This document shows positions 41,341-54,354 of a stretch of 64,000 nucleotides of DNA, in pieces. The notes beneath the pieces are model-generated. The model saw only the letters and a program-made list of their open reading frames with translations, was not told where the DNA came from and did not search any database. The DNA comes from Cronobacter condimenti 1330 (GTDB lineage Bacteria > Pseudomonadota > Gammaproteobacteria > Enterobacterales > Enterobacteriaceae). The stretch spans positions 4,278,001-4,342,000 of the forward strand of contig NZ_CP012264.1 in the NCBI RefSeq assembly GCF_001277255.1. The letters are read 5' to 3'. The position numbers were made by a program, and so were the translations under genes. Numbering within the stretch: position 1 is the stretch's first letter; the number at the start of each line of letters is the position of its first letter.

Positions 41341-44124
41341 TTAGTGGGCCTGATCCCAGTTCGGGCCGCTACCGACTTCCACCAGCAGCGGGACATCCAG
41401 CTGCATGCTGTTTTCCATCAATTCATGGATTTTCTGCGACACCGCTTCAACGTCATCTTTATGCACCTCAAACACCAGTTCATCGTGTACCTGCATGATC
41501 ATTTTCACGCGCGGCTGCTCTTTCTCAAGCCAGGCGTCGACCGCAATCATGGCACGTTTGATGATATCCGCCGCAGTACCCTGCATCGGGGCGTTGATCG
41601 CTGCTCGTTCAGCACCTGCGCGACGCGCCGCATTGCTGGCGTTGATATCCGGCAGGTAAAGGCGACGCCCATCCAGCGTTTCCACATAGCCCTGCTCTTT
41701 TGCCTGCTTGCGAGTGCGCTCCATATATTCCAGCACGCCAGGATAGCGCTCGAAGTAAAGATCCATGTACTTTTGCGACTCTTTACGCGGGATATTGAGC
41801 TGACGTGACAGGCCGAAGGCGCTCATGCCGTAAATCAGCCCGAAGTTTATCGCCTTAGCGCTGCGACGCTGTTCAGTTGATACGCTCTCCAGCGGCAGAC
41901 CAAAGACTTCCGCGGCTGTTGCGCGGTGAATGTCTTTCCCTTCGGCAAAGGCGCTGAGCAGCCCTTTATCGCGTGACAGATGCGCCATGATGCGCAGTTC
42001 AATCTGCGAGTAGTCGGCCGAAACAATCACGTAATCTTCCGGCGCGATAAACGCCTGGCGAATACGACGCCCTTCATCGTTACGTACCGGAATGTTTTGC
42101 AGGTTCGGATCGGTTGAGGACAGACGCCCTGTCGCCGTTACCGCCTGATGATAAGAGGTATGCACACGGCCCGTTTTCGGGTTGATCATCAGCGGCAGTT
42201 TGTCGGTATACGTCGATTTCAGCTTCGCGAGTCCGCGGTATTGCAGAATGACTTTCGGCAGCGGATAGTCAAGCGCCAGCTCCTCCAGCACCTCTTCTGA
42301 CGTAGACGGCGCGCCACCCGGCGTTTTCTTCAGCGGCTTAATGCCCTGCTTTTCAAACAGGATCGTTTGCAGCTGTTTCGTAGACGAGAGATTAAACGGT
42401 TCGCCCGCAATCTCATGCGCCTTCTGCTCAAGCTCGGCAAGCTTCAGCGCAATCTCCTGCGAATGAGTATGCAGCACTGCCGGATCGATTTTCACGCCGT
42501 TGCGCTCAATGCGCGACAGCACCGGCACCAGGGGCATTTCGATATGCTCAAAGATATTCAGCGGGCCTTTGTGCTGTTGCAGCTTTGGCCACATTTTGAG
42601 ATGCAACTGAAGCGTCACGTCTGCATCTTCCGCGGCATACCGCCCGGCTTGCTCAAGATCGATTTGGTTAAACGTGAGCTGGTTTTTGCCCTTACCAGCG
42701 ATCTGCTCAAACGTGATGGTAGTGTGTTTCAGCCAGCGGCTGGAGAGGCTATCCATATCGTGGCGGCCAGAGACGCTGTCCAGAATGTAAGACTCCAGCA
42801 TGGTATCGAAAACGATGCCGCGCAGCTCAATGCCGTAATTCTGTAAAATGCCGCGGTCGAACTTCAGGTTTTGCCCTACTTTCACCAGCGTTTCGTCTTC
42901 CAGCAGCGGTTTGAGCAGTTCCAGCACGCGATCGCGGGAAAGCTGATCCGGTGCGTCCAGATAGTCGTGCGCGACGGGAATATACGCAGCCAGACCCGGC
43001 TCGGTGGCAAAAGAGATCCCGACGAGGTTGGCCGTCAGGTTGTCGAGGCTGTCAGTTTCAGTGTCCACCGCCACCACGGGAGCGCTTTTGATGCGCGCGA
43101 TCCACGCCTGCAACGTCTCTTCATCAAGGATAGTGACGTAACGCTCTGCCGAGAGCACGACGGCTTCTTCTTCCGGCTGCGCCTCAACGACAATGGTTTC
43201 TGTTGGTTTAGCGGCCGGTTTGCCGCGTGACTGTAGCCATTTGCCGGCTTCCAGATCGGACGTCCAGCGTTTGAACTCATACTGCCTGAAGAGCGCCAGC
43301 AGTTCGTCCGCCAGTGGCTGCTGGACTTCAAGACGATCGTGGCTCAGCTCCAGCTCAACGTCGGTTTTAATCGTTGCCAGTTGGTAGGAGAGATAAGCGA
43401 CCTCTTTGCTCTGCTCAAGCTTCGCTGCCATGGTTTTGGCACCACGGAAGGAGAGCTCTGCAATTTTCTCTGGGTTCGCATAGAGCGCATCCAGCCCGCC
43501 AAGGCCCTGCAACAGCGCCTGCGCGGTTTTTTCGCCCACACCGGGAACACCCGGGATGTTATCGGAAGCGTCACCCATCAGCGCCAGGAAGTCGATAATC
43601 AGCTCTGGCGGCACGCCATATTTCGCGCAGACTTCCTCCGGCCCAAGCACCGTGTTGGTCATCGTATTGATAAGCGTGACATCTGGCGTAACGAGCTGCG
43701 CCATGTCTTTATCGCCAGTGCTGATAAGCACCGCGCGCCCTGCCGCCGCCGCTTCTTTCGCCAGCGTGCCGATAACATCGTCTGCCTCTACACCAGAAAC
43801 CGCCAGCAAGGGCAGCCCCATCGCTTTTACCATCGCGTGTAGTGGCTCGATCTGCGCACGCAGATCGTCAGGCATTGGCGGGCGGTGGGATTTGTAATGC
43901 TCAAACAGTTCATCACGGAAGGTTTTCCCTTTCGCGTCAAACACCACGGCGGCGTGGGTCGGCTGATACTGTAATATCAGGCTGCGCAACATATTCAGCA
44001 CGCCATACATCGCGCCTGTCGGCTCGCCGGCGCTGTTCGTCAGCGGCGGAAACGCGTGATATGCGCGATACAGGTAAGAAGAGCCATCGACGAGGATAAG
44101 GGGATTTTCTGGGATCTGAACCAT
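41341..44124 (-). CDS. polA: DNA polymerase I
   Basis: A 927-residue three-domain enzyme. 5'-3' exonuclease (1-320) with VSGVEADDVIGTLA and DFLALMGDASDNIPG; 3'-5' proofreading exonuclease with intact ExoI motif VDTETDSL (about 354); polymerase domain with motif A DYSQIELR, motif B RRSAKAINFGLIYG and motif C QVHDE. It fills gaps and removes RNA primers. The start at 44124 (MVQIPENP) aligns with E. coli; the extra upstream codons carry no homology. A DnaA box lies upstream. Confidence 0.98.
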   Translation of the reverse strand: MVQIPENPLILVDGSSYLYRAYHAFPPLTNSAGEPTGAMYGVLNMLRSLILQYQPTHAAVVFDAKGKTFRDELFEHYKSHRPPMPDDLRAQIEPLHAMVKAMGLPLLAVSGVEADDVIGTLAKEAAAAGRAVLISTGDKDMAQLVTPDVTLINTMTNTVLGPEEVCAKYGVPPELIIDFLALMGDASDNIPGVPGVGEKTAQALLQGLGGLDALYANPEKIAELSFRGAKTMAAKLEQSKEVAYLSYQLATIKTDVELELSHDRLEVQQPLADELLALFRQYEFKRWTSDLEAGKWLQSRGKPAAKPTETIVVEAQPEEEAVVLSAERYVTILDEETLQAWIARIKSAPVVAVDTETDSLDNLTANLVGISFATEPGLAAYIPVAHDYLDAPDQLSRDRVLELLKPLLEDETLVKVGQNLKFDRGILQNYGIELRGIVFDTMLESYILDSVSGRHDMDSLSSRWLKHTTITFEQIAGKGKNQLTFNQIDLEQAGRYAAEDADVTLQLHLKMWPKLQQHKGPLNIFEHIEMPLVPVLSRIERNGVKIDPAVLHTHSQEIALKLAELEQKAHEIAGEPFNLSSTKQLQTILFEKQGIKPLKKTPGGAPSTSEEVLEELALDYPLPKVILQYRGLAKLKSTYTDKLPLMINPKTGRVHTSYHQAVTATGRLSSTDPNLQNIPVRNDEGRRIRQAFIAPEDYVIVSADYSQIELRIMAHLSRDKGLLSAFAEGKDIHRATAAEVFGLPLESVSTEQRRSAKAINFGLIYGMSAFGLSRQLNIPRKESQKYMDLYFERYPGVLEYMERTRKQAKEQGYVETLDGRRLYLPDINASNAARRAGAERAAINAPMQGTAADIIKRAMIAVDAWLEKEQPRVKMIMQVHDELVFEVHKDDVEAVSQKIHELMENSMQLDVPLLVEVGSGPNWDQAH

Positions 44125-44248
44125 AATGTCCGTGCCTGATAATGAAGTTATAGATAAAGGATGCCATAGCCTGGCGCAAAATATGAAACGCAAAGGGCCG
44201 ATCGGTCAGAAAGTTTTGCCGATCCGCGCGATCTCTCGCATTGCGCTC

Positions 44249-44257
44249 TGTGGATAA
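44249..44257 (-). promoter_or_regulatory. DnaA box upstream of polA
   Basis: TGTGGATAA on the plus strand is TTATCCACA on the minus strand, a perfect consensus DnaA box about 125 bp upstream of the polA start. DnaA is reported to stimulate polA expression in E. coli. The rest of the 426-bp polA-yihG gap is AT-rich and holds promoters but no gene. Confidence 0.7.
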
Positions 44258-44494
44258 GTTTGTGCACAAAAACCTAAGCTATTAATAACGCAAGATAAAA
44301 ATTTAACGAAGCGCTATAAATAATCTAAGAAATCAGGAGGTTATAGAATTTCTATCACCGCTAATTATTTTTTGTCGGTAAAGTTTTATTGTGGATATAA
44401 AATAAGGCCTTTGCCGTTTCGCTTATTACACCTGTAAAACCTGACGGTCATTCACCGCACGTTACGTTTAGGCTCATCACGCCAGAACGTTTTC

Positions 44495-44503
44495 TGTTAG
44501 AAT
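44495..44503 (+). promoter_or_regulatory. Extended -10 promoter candidate for yihG
   Basis: TGTTAGAAT is an extended -10 element (TG-N-TAGAAT) about 48 bp upstream of the yihG start. A clear -35 is not seen, which extended -10 promoters tolerate. Confidence 0.4.
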
Positions 44504-44550
44504 CTGCGCCCTCTGCCGACCCGGCATTTTTATGAACACATGAAATCAAT

Positions 44551-45459
44551 ATGTCGAGATTACTCGCTGCGGTAACGCTGCTGCTGAGCATTGTGCTGAC
44601 CATTCTGGTAACCGTGGCATGCTCCGTGCCGATTATCCTTGCCGGAATAATTAAACTGGTACTGCCTTTTCCTGCTGTCTGGCGGTCGGTTTCCAGCTTT
44701 TGTAATTTTATGATGTATTGCTGGTGCGAAGGGCTGGCATACCTTTTACATCTGAACCCGCATCTCAAATGGGATATTCAGGGGCTGGAAGGGTTGAATA
44801 AAAGACACTGGTATTTGCTTATCAGCAATCACCATAGCTGGGCGGATATTGTGGTGCTGTGCGTGCTGTTTCGTAAGCATATTCCGATGAATAAATATTT
44901 TTTGAAACAGCAGCTGGCCTGGGTGCCCTTTATTGGGCTCGCCTGCTGGGCGCTGGATATGCCATTTATGCGCCGTTATTCCCGCAGTTATCTGTTACGT
45001 CACCCGGAACGACGCGGTAAAGATGTAGAAACCACACGCCGCTCCTGCGAGAAATTCCGCTATCACCCTAGCACGATTGTGAATTTCGTTGAGGGATCGC
45101 GTTTTACCGAAGAGAAACAGCGCCAGCTACTCTCGCCGTTCCGGCACTTACTTCCGCCGAAAGCGGCAGGTATTGCAATGGCATTGAATGTTTTGGGAAA
45201 ACAGTTCGATAAAATGTTAAACGTCACGCTCTGTTACCCGGAAAATAACCGCACGCCGTTTTACGATATGTTGAGCGGCAAGTTAACGCATATTGTGGTG
45301 CGTATTCATTTATTGCCGCTGGAAGCATCACTGCACGGCGATTATGTGAATGATAAAAACTTTAAGCGTCGCTTTCAGCAGTGGCTGAACGGATTATGGA
45401 ACGAGAAAGACGATGAGCTTGAATCGCTTTTTCAAGCATATAAAAAAGCCGGTCAGTGA
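44551..45459 (+). CDS. yihG: YihG, lysophosphatidic acid acyltransferase-like protein
   Basis: A 302-residue inner-membrane acyltransferase of the PlsC family, with two N-terminal membrane segments (about 5-35). The catalytic H-X4-D motif is NHHSWAD (about residue 91) and the substrate motif is FVEGSRFT. YihG in E. coli acylates lysophosphatidic acid and influences phospholipid composition. It is convergent with dsbA, from which it is separated by 25 bp. In E. coli yihF lies between them. Confidence 0.93.
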   Translation: MSRLLAAVTLLLSIVLTILVTVACSVPIILAGIIKLVLPFPAVWRSVSSFCNFMMYCWCEGLAYLLHLNPHLKWDIQGLEGLNKRHWYLLISNHHSWADIVVLCVLFRKHIPMNKYFLKQQLAWVPFIGLACWALDMPFMRRYSRSYLLRHPERRGKDVETTRRSCEKFRYHPSTIVNFVEGSRFTEEKQRQLLSPFRHLLPPKAAGIAMALNVLGKQFDKMLNVTLCYPENNRTPFYDMLSGKLTHIVVRIHLLPLEASLHGDYVNDKNFKRRFQQWLNGLWNEKDDELESLFQAYKKAGQ

Positions 45460-45484
45460 CCGGCTTTTTCATTTTAAGCGACAA

Positions 45485-46111
45485 TTACTTTTTGCTAAGC
45501 AGGTAGTTTACGGTATCGGCATATTGCTGGACAAAGGCGTCCATATTGCTGGTATCCATGCCTTGTGGGTTAAGCTGGTATTTACCGTTGACGTACATGG
45601 CAGGCACACCCTGAAGGCCCACATCCGCTGCGGCTTTTTCTTGCTGGGCGACCAGAGATTTCACCACAAAGCTGTTCCAGGCGGCGTCATATTCTTCCGG
45701 CTTCACGCCAGCATCAATGAAAACTTTACGGATATCCGCCGGGGTTTGTACGGTCTGCGTTTTCTGCACTGCTTCAAACATCGGGGTCGTAATTTTATCT
45801 TCAATCCCCATCGCCATCGCGACTGCCCATGCCTGCGTCAGGTCTTTACCCAACGGGCCCAGAAACTCAACGTGGTATTTGGTCATTTTGGTGCCAGCTG
45901 GGAGCTTTTTCTTCACGCTGTCAGAAACATGCAGCACTTCTTCAAACTGATAGCAGTGCGGGCAGTAAAAGGAGAAGAACTCCATGACCTGCGGCGCGCC
46001 AGCGACCGGCTTTTCCAGCGTGTTATATTGCTTTCCGTCAGCGTAATCGGCAGCAGATACGCTGAATGCCATCACCATACCGGCCAGCGCCAGCCAAATC
46101 TTCTTCATCAT
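45485..46111 (-). CDS. dsbA: Periplasmic thiol:disulfide oxidoreductase DsbA
   Basis: A 208-residue protein with signal peptide MMKKIWLALAGMVMAFSVSA and a thioredoxin fold carrying the CPHC active site (FFSFYCPHCYQF) and the cis-Pro loop (GVPAMYVNG). It oxidises cysteines of exported proteins, which would include the fimbrial pilins and adhesin encoded in this window, each with a Cys pair. AGGAG lies 7 bp before the first of two adjacent ATGs. It is probably cotranscribed with srkA, whose stop is 24 bp upstream. Confidence 0.97.
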   Translation of the reverse strand: MMKKIWLALAGMVMAFSVSAADYADGKQYNTLEKPVAGAPQVMEFFSFYCPHCYQFEEVLHVSDSVKKKLPAGTKMTKYHVEFLGPLGKDLTQAWAVAMAMGIEDKITTPMFEAVQKTQTVQTPADIRKVFIDAGVKPEEYDAAWNSFVVKSLVAQQEKAAADVGLQGVPAMYVNGKYQLNPQGMDTSNMDAFVQQYADTVNYLLSKK

Positions 46112-46135
46112 TTACTCTCTCCTGAATATTACTGA

Positions 46136-47122
46136 TCAATACATTGGCGTTAAGTGTAAAGGGGGCTCGTTGAGCGCCCGAATTTGCTCGTTAAAAGTCG
46201 CCGTCTGACGGCGCCAGAAATCTTCTTCGGCAAGCCACGGGAAGTTGCGAGGAAACGCAGGGTCTTCCCAGCGGCGAATAAGCCATGCGAGGTAATAAAC
46301 CTGCCGCATTGCGCGAAGCGGTTCTATCAGCTCAAGTTCTTTGAGATTAAACGTAGTGAATTCTTCGTAGGCTTCAAGAATGGTTTCGAGCTGCATGCGC
46401 TGTTCAGCGATATCGCCATTTAACAGCATCCAGAGATCCTGAATGGCCGGGCCATTGCGGGCATCGTCGAGATCAACAAAGAGCGGGCCATCGCGCCAGA
46501 GGATATTGCCAGGGTGGCAGTCGCCATGCAGGCGCAGCGCATCATAGCCAGGCTGCCAGCGAGCGGTGACGACGTGCGTAAGGGCATCGGTCGCCTGCAA
46601 AAAGGCAGCTTTGAGCGAGGCAGGGATAAGCGTACTGGTTTCGTATACCGCACGGGGCTCAAGCAGATATTCGTTTATGCCGATCGTTGGCCGATGTGAG
46701 AAGAGATGCTGTTTGCCGGTCTGATGAATACGGCCCAGATAACGTCCGACCCATTCCATTTGATCGAGGTTATCGGTTTCATACTGACGACCACCAAGAC
46801 CAGGAAAGACCGCAAACATAAAGCCGTTATGCGTCAGCAGCGTATCGCCATGCAGACGTAACGGCGCTGCAACCGGCACTTCATCGGCTTCCAGCTCAAG
46901 CGCGAAATGATGCTCTTCGCGAATTTGATCGGCGCTCCAGCGGTGCGGGCGGTAAAACTTCACAACAAAACGCTTACGATCTTCATCCTGAAAAAGATAA
47001 ACGCGGTTTTCAAAACTATTGAGCGCGGTTAAGCCAGAATCCACACGAATGCCGTGTTCAAACAAAGCATCCATGATGGCGTCTGGCTGTAGCGTCTGGA
47101 AAGTAAAAGCGTTATCTGTCAT
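46136..47122 (-). CDS. srkA: Stress response kinase SrkA (YihE/RdoA)
   Basis: A 328-residue Ser/Thr protein kinase of the APH-like fold that protects against stress-induced death and is part of the Cpx regulon in E. coli. The catalytic loop HGDCHPGNILW (about residue 200) and metal-binding FVDLDDARNG are intact. The start at 47122 (MTDNAFTFQ) gives exactly the E. coli length; a TTG eight codons upstream is unlikely. Gene order yihD-srkA-dsbA is as in E. coli. Confidence 0.96.
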   Translation of the reverse strand: MTDNAFTFQTLQPDAIMDALFEHGIRVDSGLTALNSFENRVYLFQDEDRKRFVVKFYRPHRWSADQIREEHHFALELEADEVPVAAPLRLHGDTLLTHNGFMFAVFPGLGGRQYETDNLDQMEWVGRYLGRIHQTGKQHLFSHRPTIGINEYLLEPRAVYETSTLIPASLKAAFLQATDALTHVVTARWQPGYDALRLHGDCHPGNILWRDGPLFVDLDDARNGPAIQDLWMLLNGDIAEQRMQLETILEAYEEFTTFNLKELELIEPLRAMRQVYYLAWLIRRWEDPAFPRNFPWLAEEDFWRRQTATFNEQIRALNEPPLHLTPMY

Positions 47123-47197
47123 CCCGATATCCGCAAACACAAGCAATGCTTCAGGATATCATTTCGCAGCGAAAGCGAGGGCGTCTCTTACAAGCTT

Positions 47198-47467
47198 TTA
47201 CTCTTTAATCACGCCTCGGGCGCGCAGAAGCGCCGTTTTAAAATCATCTTCGTAGTCTTTCTGAATGCCCGGGATCACCGCGTCTTTATCGGCATCGCGC
47301 ATTTTTAACTGATAAATCAGGATATCATCGGTAAGATCGGACAGTTCGCCGGTAAAACCAGATTCAGCGGCGAGTTTTTGCAGAAATTCAAGCAAGTTGA
47401 GATCCGGCTCTTTCTCCCAGGCGGGCTGAAGCAGCTCGATAACTTCATTAAGGCGTTTACATTTCAT
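47198..47467 (-). CDS. yihD: YihD family protein
   Basis: An 89-residue cytoplasmic protein of unknown function (DUF1040), the same length as E. coli YihD. Conserved segments are MKCKRLNEVIELLQPAW at the start, LTDDILIY, and DFKTALLRARGVIKE at the end. AAGGAG is 6 bp upstream of the second of two ATGs, preferred as the start. First gene of yihD-srkA-dsbA, divergent from mobA. Confidence 0.94.
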   Translation of the reverse strand: MKCKRLNEVIELLQPAWEKEPDLNLLEFLQKLAAESGFTGELSDLTDDILIYQLKMRDADKDAVIPGIQKDYEDDFKTALLRARGVIKE

Positions 47468-47533
47468 CATGGGCTCCTTTTATCTGGCTGACACGTTAGC
47501 AGGGACAAAACCGTATGAAAAGAGGTGATATTC

Positions 47534-48112
47534 GTGGATAAGCTTAGCGCGATTACCGGCGTGGTGCTGGCAGGCGGTCGGGCAACGCGAATGGGCGGGC
47601 AGAACAAAGGGCTGATGTTGCTCAACGGCAAAGCGCTGTGGCGTCATGTGGCGGATCGCCTTGCCACACAGGTAGAGCGCGTCGCCGTCAGTGCGAACCG
47701 GGATCTGGACGCTTATGGCGCCTGCAGTTATCCGGTTATCACCGATACGTTGCCGGATTTTCCAGGGCCGCTCGCGGGTATGCTTTCTGTCATGCAAAAT
47801 CTTGAGAGTGAGTGGTATCTTTTTTGCCCTTGCGACACGCCGCATATTCCTGAAGAGCTCGCTCAACAGCTCTGGACCGCTAAAGGGAATGCGCCTGCCG
47901 TGTGGGTTAACGATGGCGAGCGAGACCACCCTGCTATTGCGCTGATGCATCGCTCGGCGCAAGTGCCGCTCGCCGGTTATCTGGCGCGCGGAGAACGTCG
48001 TGTGATGGTTTTTCTGCGTGAAGTCAATGGGAAGGAGGTGGTCATTCCTGATAAAACCGCTTTCGCGAACGTAAATACACTCGACGAACTTGAACGCTGG
48101 CAGGAGAAATAA
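47534..48112 (+). CDS. mobA: Molybdenum cofactor guanylyltransferase MobA
   Basis: A 192-residue nucleotidyltransferase that attaches GMP to molybdopterin to form the MGD cofactor. The nucleotide-binding signature is GVVLAGGRATRMGG (about 8-21); FCPCDTPHIP holds the metal-binding Asp. The start is probably the GTG at 47534, with GAGGTGAT just upstream; a GTG at 47525 is the alternative. The last base of its stop codon is the first base of mobB. Confidence 0.94.
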   Translation: MDKLSAITGVVLAGGRATRMGGQNKGLMLLNGKALWRHVADRLATQVERVAVSANRDLDAYGACSYPVITDTLPDFPGPLAGMLSVMQNLESEWYLFCPCDTPHIPEELAQQLWTAKGNAPAVWVNDGERDHPAIALMHRSAQVPLAGYLARGERRVMVFLREVNGKEVVIPDKTAFANVNTLDELERWQEK

Positions 48113-48624
48113 TGGTTCCGTTACTGGGTATCGCCGCGTGGAGCGGGACGGGCAAAACGACGCTGCTGAAAGCGCTGATACCGCTCCTGATTGAAAGAGG
48201 CATTCGGCCTGGGCTTATAAAACATACTCATCACGATATGGACGTAGATACGCCCGGTAAAGACAGCTATGTGCTGCGTAAAGCGGGGGCAGCGCAAACC
48301 CTGGTCGCCAGTGCTAAACGCTGGGCATTGATGACCGAAACCCCGGAAGAGGCAGAGCCTGATTTGCATTATCTGGCAAGTCGGATGGACAGCTCGCAGC
48401 TGGATTTGATCCTTGTAGAAGGGTTTAAGCACGAGACGATAACGAAGATCCTGCTGTTCCGGCAGGGCACGGGACGGGATGTCGCTGAATTAGCACCAGA
48501 TGCGGACGTGATTGCCGTTGCCAGTGATGTCCCGCTGCTGTCTGTCGGCGTACCGGTACTCAATATTAACGCACCGTCGCAGATTGCCGCGTTTATAGCA
48601 AGCTGGCTGGCCGGACAGCAATGA
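48112..48624 (+). CDS. mobB: Molybdopterin-guanine dinucleotide biosynthesis adapter MobB
   Basis: A 170-residue GTP-binding protein with the P-loop WSGTGKTTLLKAL (about residues 8-20), the switch-like KHTHHDMDVDTPGKDS segment and LILVEGFKHE. It assists MobA in making MGD but is not essential. Translation is coupled to mobA by a one-base overlap (TAATG). In E. coli mobB is the neighbour of the downstream end of rrnA, and an rRNA operon also lies downstream here. Confidence 0.95.
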   Translation: MVPLLGIAAWSGTGKTTLLKALIPLLIERGIRPGLIKHTHHDMDVDTPGKDSYVLRKAGAAQTLVASAKRWALMTETPEEAEPDLHYLASRMDSSQLDLILVEGFKHETITKILLFRQGTGRDVAELAPDADVIAVASDVPLLSVGVPVLNINAPSQIAAFIASWLAGQQ

Positions 48625-48840
48625 CAAGGGTTGTTTTCTGGCAGAAGTAAGGGTGTTGGCTGCTGGGCGGTGGTTTACGGGGCGACAAACATCACGGGAA
48701 TAAAGCTCGAGCCACCGGTGACGCTTTCGGCCCGCTAAGCACGGTGGAAGTGAGCGGAAACCGTGTGAAGCGGCTGTGATGACAGGAGCCGGAAGGTAAT
48801 GACGCCCCGCGGGCCGTGCGTGCCCCGGGCGCAAAAAGCA

Positions 48841-48869
48841 AAAACCCCTCAGCAGTGCTGAGGGGTTCT
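48841..48869 (-). terminator. rRNA operon terminator
   Basis: CCCCTCAGC and GCTGAGGGG with a 3-base loop, extended by AA/TT; T-run on the minus strand, just after the 5S gene. A strong Rho-independent terminator. Between it and mobB (48625-48840) I see no gene. Confidence 0.9.
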
Positions 48870-48876
48870 TTATTTG

Positions 48877-48996
48877 ATGCCTGGCAGTTCCCTACTCTCG
48901 CATGGGGAGACCCCACACTACCATCGGCGCTACGGCGTTTCACTTCTGAGTTCGGCATGGGGTCAGGTGGGACCACCGCGCTACAGCCGCCAGGCA
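48877..48996 (-). rRNA. rrf: 5S ribosomal RNA
   Basis: 120 nt. The minus-strand ends TGCCTGGCGGC and GAACTGCCAGGCAT pair as helix I of 5S rRNA, and the internal sequence matches the enterobacterial 5S. Only one 5S copy is present and no tRNA genes follow it, unlike E. coli rrnC (aspT, trpT). Confidence 0.97.
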
Positions 48997-49085
48997 AATT
49001 CTGTTTCCTGCCGCCTTCCGGCCACAGGATTTTATCCGTCACAAGCTGAATTGTCTCTCAACACGCCAGACTTCTTTGGCGTTGT

Positions 49086-51990
<2,905 letters not shown>

Positions 51991-52103
51991 TCACAACCCG
52001 AAGAAGTCTTCGTGCTGCGAGTTTGAGAGACTCTGACACACCGCGCATTCCTGATTACGGAAGAATGCAACAGCATGTCTGTTTCAATTTTCAGCTTGTT
52101 CCG

Positions 52104-52118
52104 GATTGTTAAAGAGCA
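52104..52118 (-). promoter_or_regulatory. boxA antitermination site in the 16S-23S spacer
   Basis: On the minus strand GCTCTTTAACAATCC matches boxA and lies in the spacer between tRNA-Glu and 23S, where the second rrn antitermination signal is expected. Confidence 0.8.
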
Positions 52119-52191
52119 AATATCTCAAACATGACCCGCAGGTCAGTTTTGAGATATTAATCGGTAACGCCTTTCACTCATTACCAGCAGG

Positions 52192-52267
52192 TGGCGTCCC
52201 TTAGGGGATTCGAACCCCTGTTACCGCCGTGAAAGGGCGGTGTCCTGGGCCTCTAGACGAAAGGGAC
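52192..52267 (-). tRNA. gltT: tRNA-Glu (anticodon UUC)
   Basis: 76 nt including encoded CCA. Minus-strand cloverleaf: acceptor GTCCCTT pairing with AAGGGAC, D-loop CTAGAGGCCCAGGA, anticodon stem CCGCC/GGCGG with loop CTTTCAC (anticodon TTC), T-arm GGGGTTCGAATCCCC. The sixth acceptor pair differs from E. coli (C-G there, T-A here) with both sides changed. Spacer tRNA-Glu is the rrnB/C/E/G type. The symbol stands for the family; which glt copy is not decided. Confidence 0.97.
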
Positions 52268-52347
52268 TTCGCTTTCGCAGACAACCCTGCTTCTTTACTT
52301 TCTATCAGACAATCTGTGTGAGCACTACGAGGTTGTATCTTTACAGG

Positions 52348-53889
<1,542 letters not shown>

Positions 53890-54020
53890 AAGTTTGATGC
53901 TCAAACAATTAAACTGTTAGTTCGTAATGAATTAACTGTTGTTCACTTGAGACTTGATATTCATTTATCGTCCGAAGACGTTAAGATATCAGTGCCCCGA
54001 GTGCCCACACAGATTGTCTG

Positions 54021-54038
54021 ATAAATTGTTAAAGAGCG
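54021..54038 (-). promoter_or_regulatory. boxA in the rrn leader
   Basis: Minus strand CGCTCTTTAACAATTTAT, the leader boxA that recruits the Nus/antitermination complex, 130-150 bp upstream of 16S. The mature-5'-flank between boxA and 16S holds the RNase III stem arms. Confidence 0.8.
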
Positions 54039-54077
54039 GTGCGACGCGGCTTACAGCCTGCTGTCGCGAGGTGGCGT

Positions 54078-54105
54078 ATATTACGCTTTCCTCCTGCAGA
54101 GTCAA
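54078..54105 (-). promoter_or_regulatory. rrn P2 promoter
   Basis: Minus strand -35 TTGACT (54100-54105) and -10 TAATAT (54078-54083), 16-bp spacer, followed by a G+C-rich discriminator. Position and sequence match the P2 promoters of enterobacterial rrn operons. Confidence 0.88.
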
Positions 54106-54175
54106 GCGTTTATTTTCGCTTTCGTCTGCCTGACGGGCCGGCTCGTTTGCCGTTGTGCCGTGTCAGTGGAGGCGC

Positions 54176-54203
54176 ATTATAGGGAGTAATCAGAATCTGA
54201 CAA
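54176..54203 (-). promoter_or_regulatory. rrn P1 promoter with AT-rich upstream element
   Basis: Minus strand -35 TTGTCA (54198-54203), 16-bp spacer, -10 TATAAT (54176-54181), then the GC-rich discriminator GCGCC typical of stringently controlled rrn P1. The region 54204-54245 is rich in A/T runs and should be the UP element; Fis sites are likely further upstream but were not resolved. Confidence 0.92.
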
Positions 54204-54354
54204 GAGGAAATTTGAAAAAAGTTTCCAAGCGCGTTTTTTTTCACCATTTATGGCATAAAACCGCCAGATAGCCTGTTATTTGCCGTTTTTTGCATCAGAT
54301 CAGGGCTTGCAGTGGCATACTACCCCGCGATGTATAGCTAAAGGAAATGCCATT

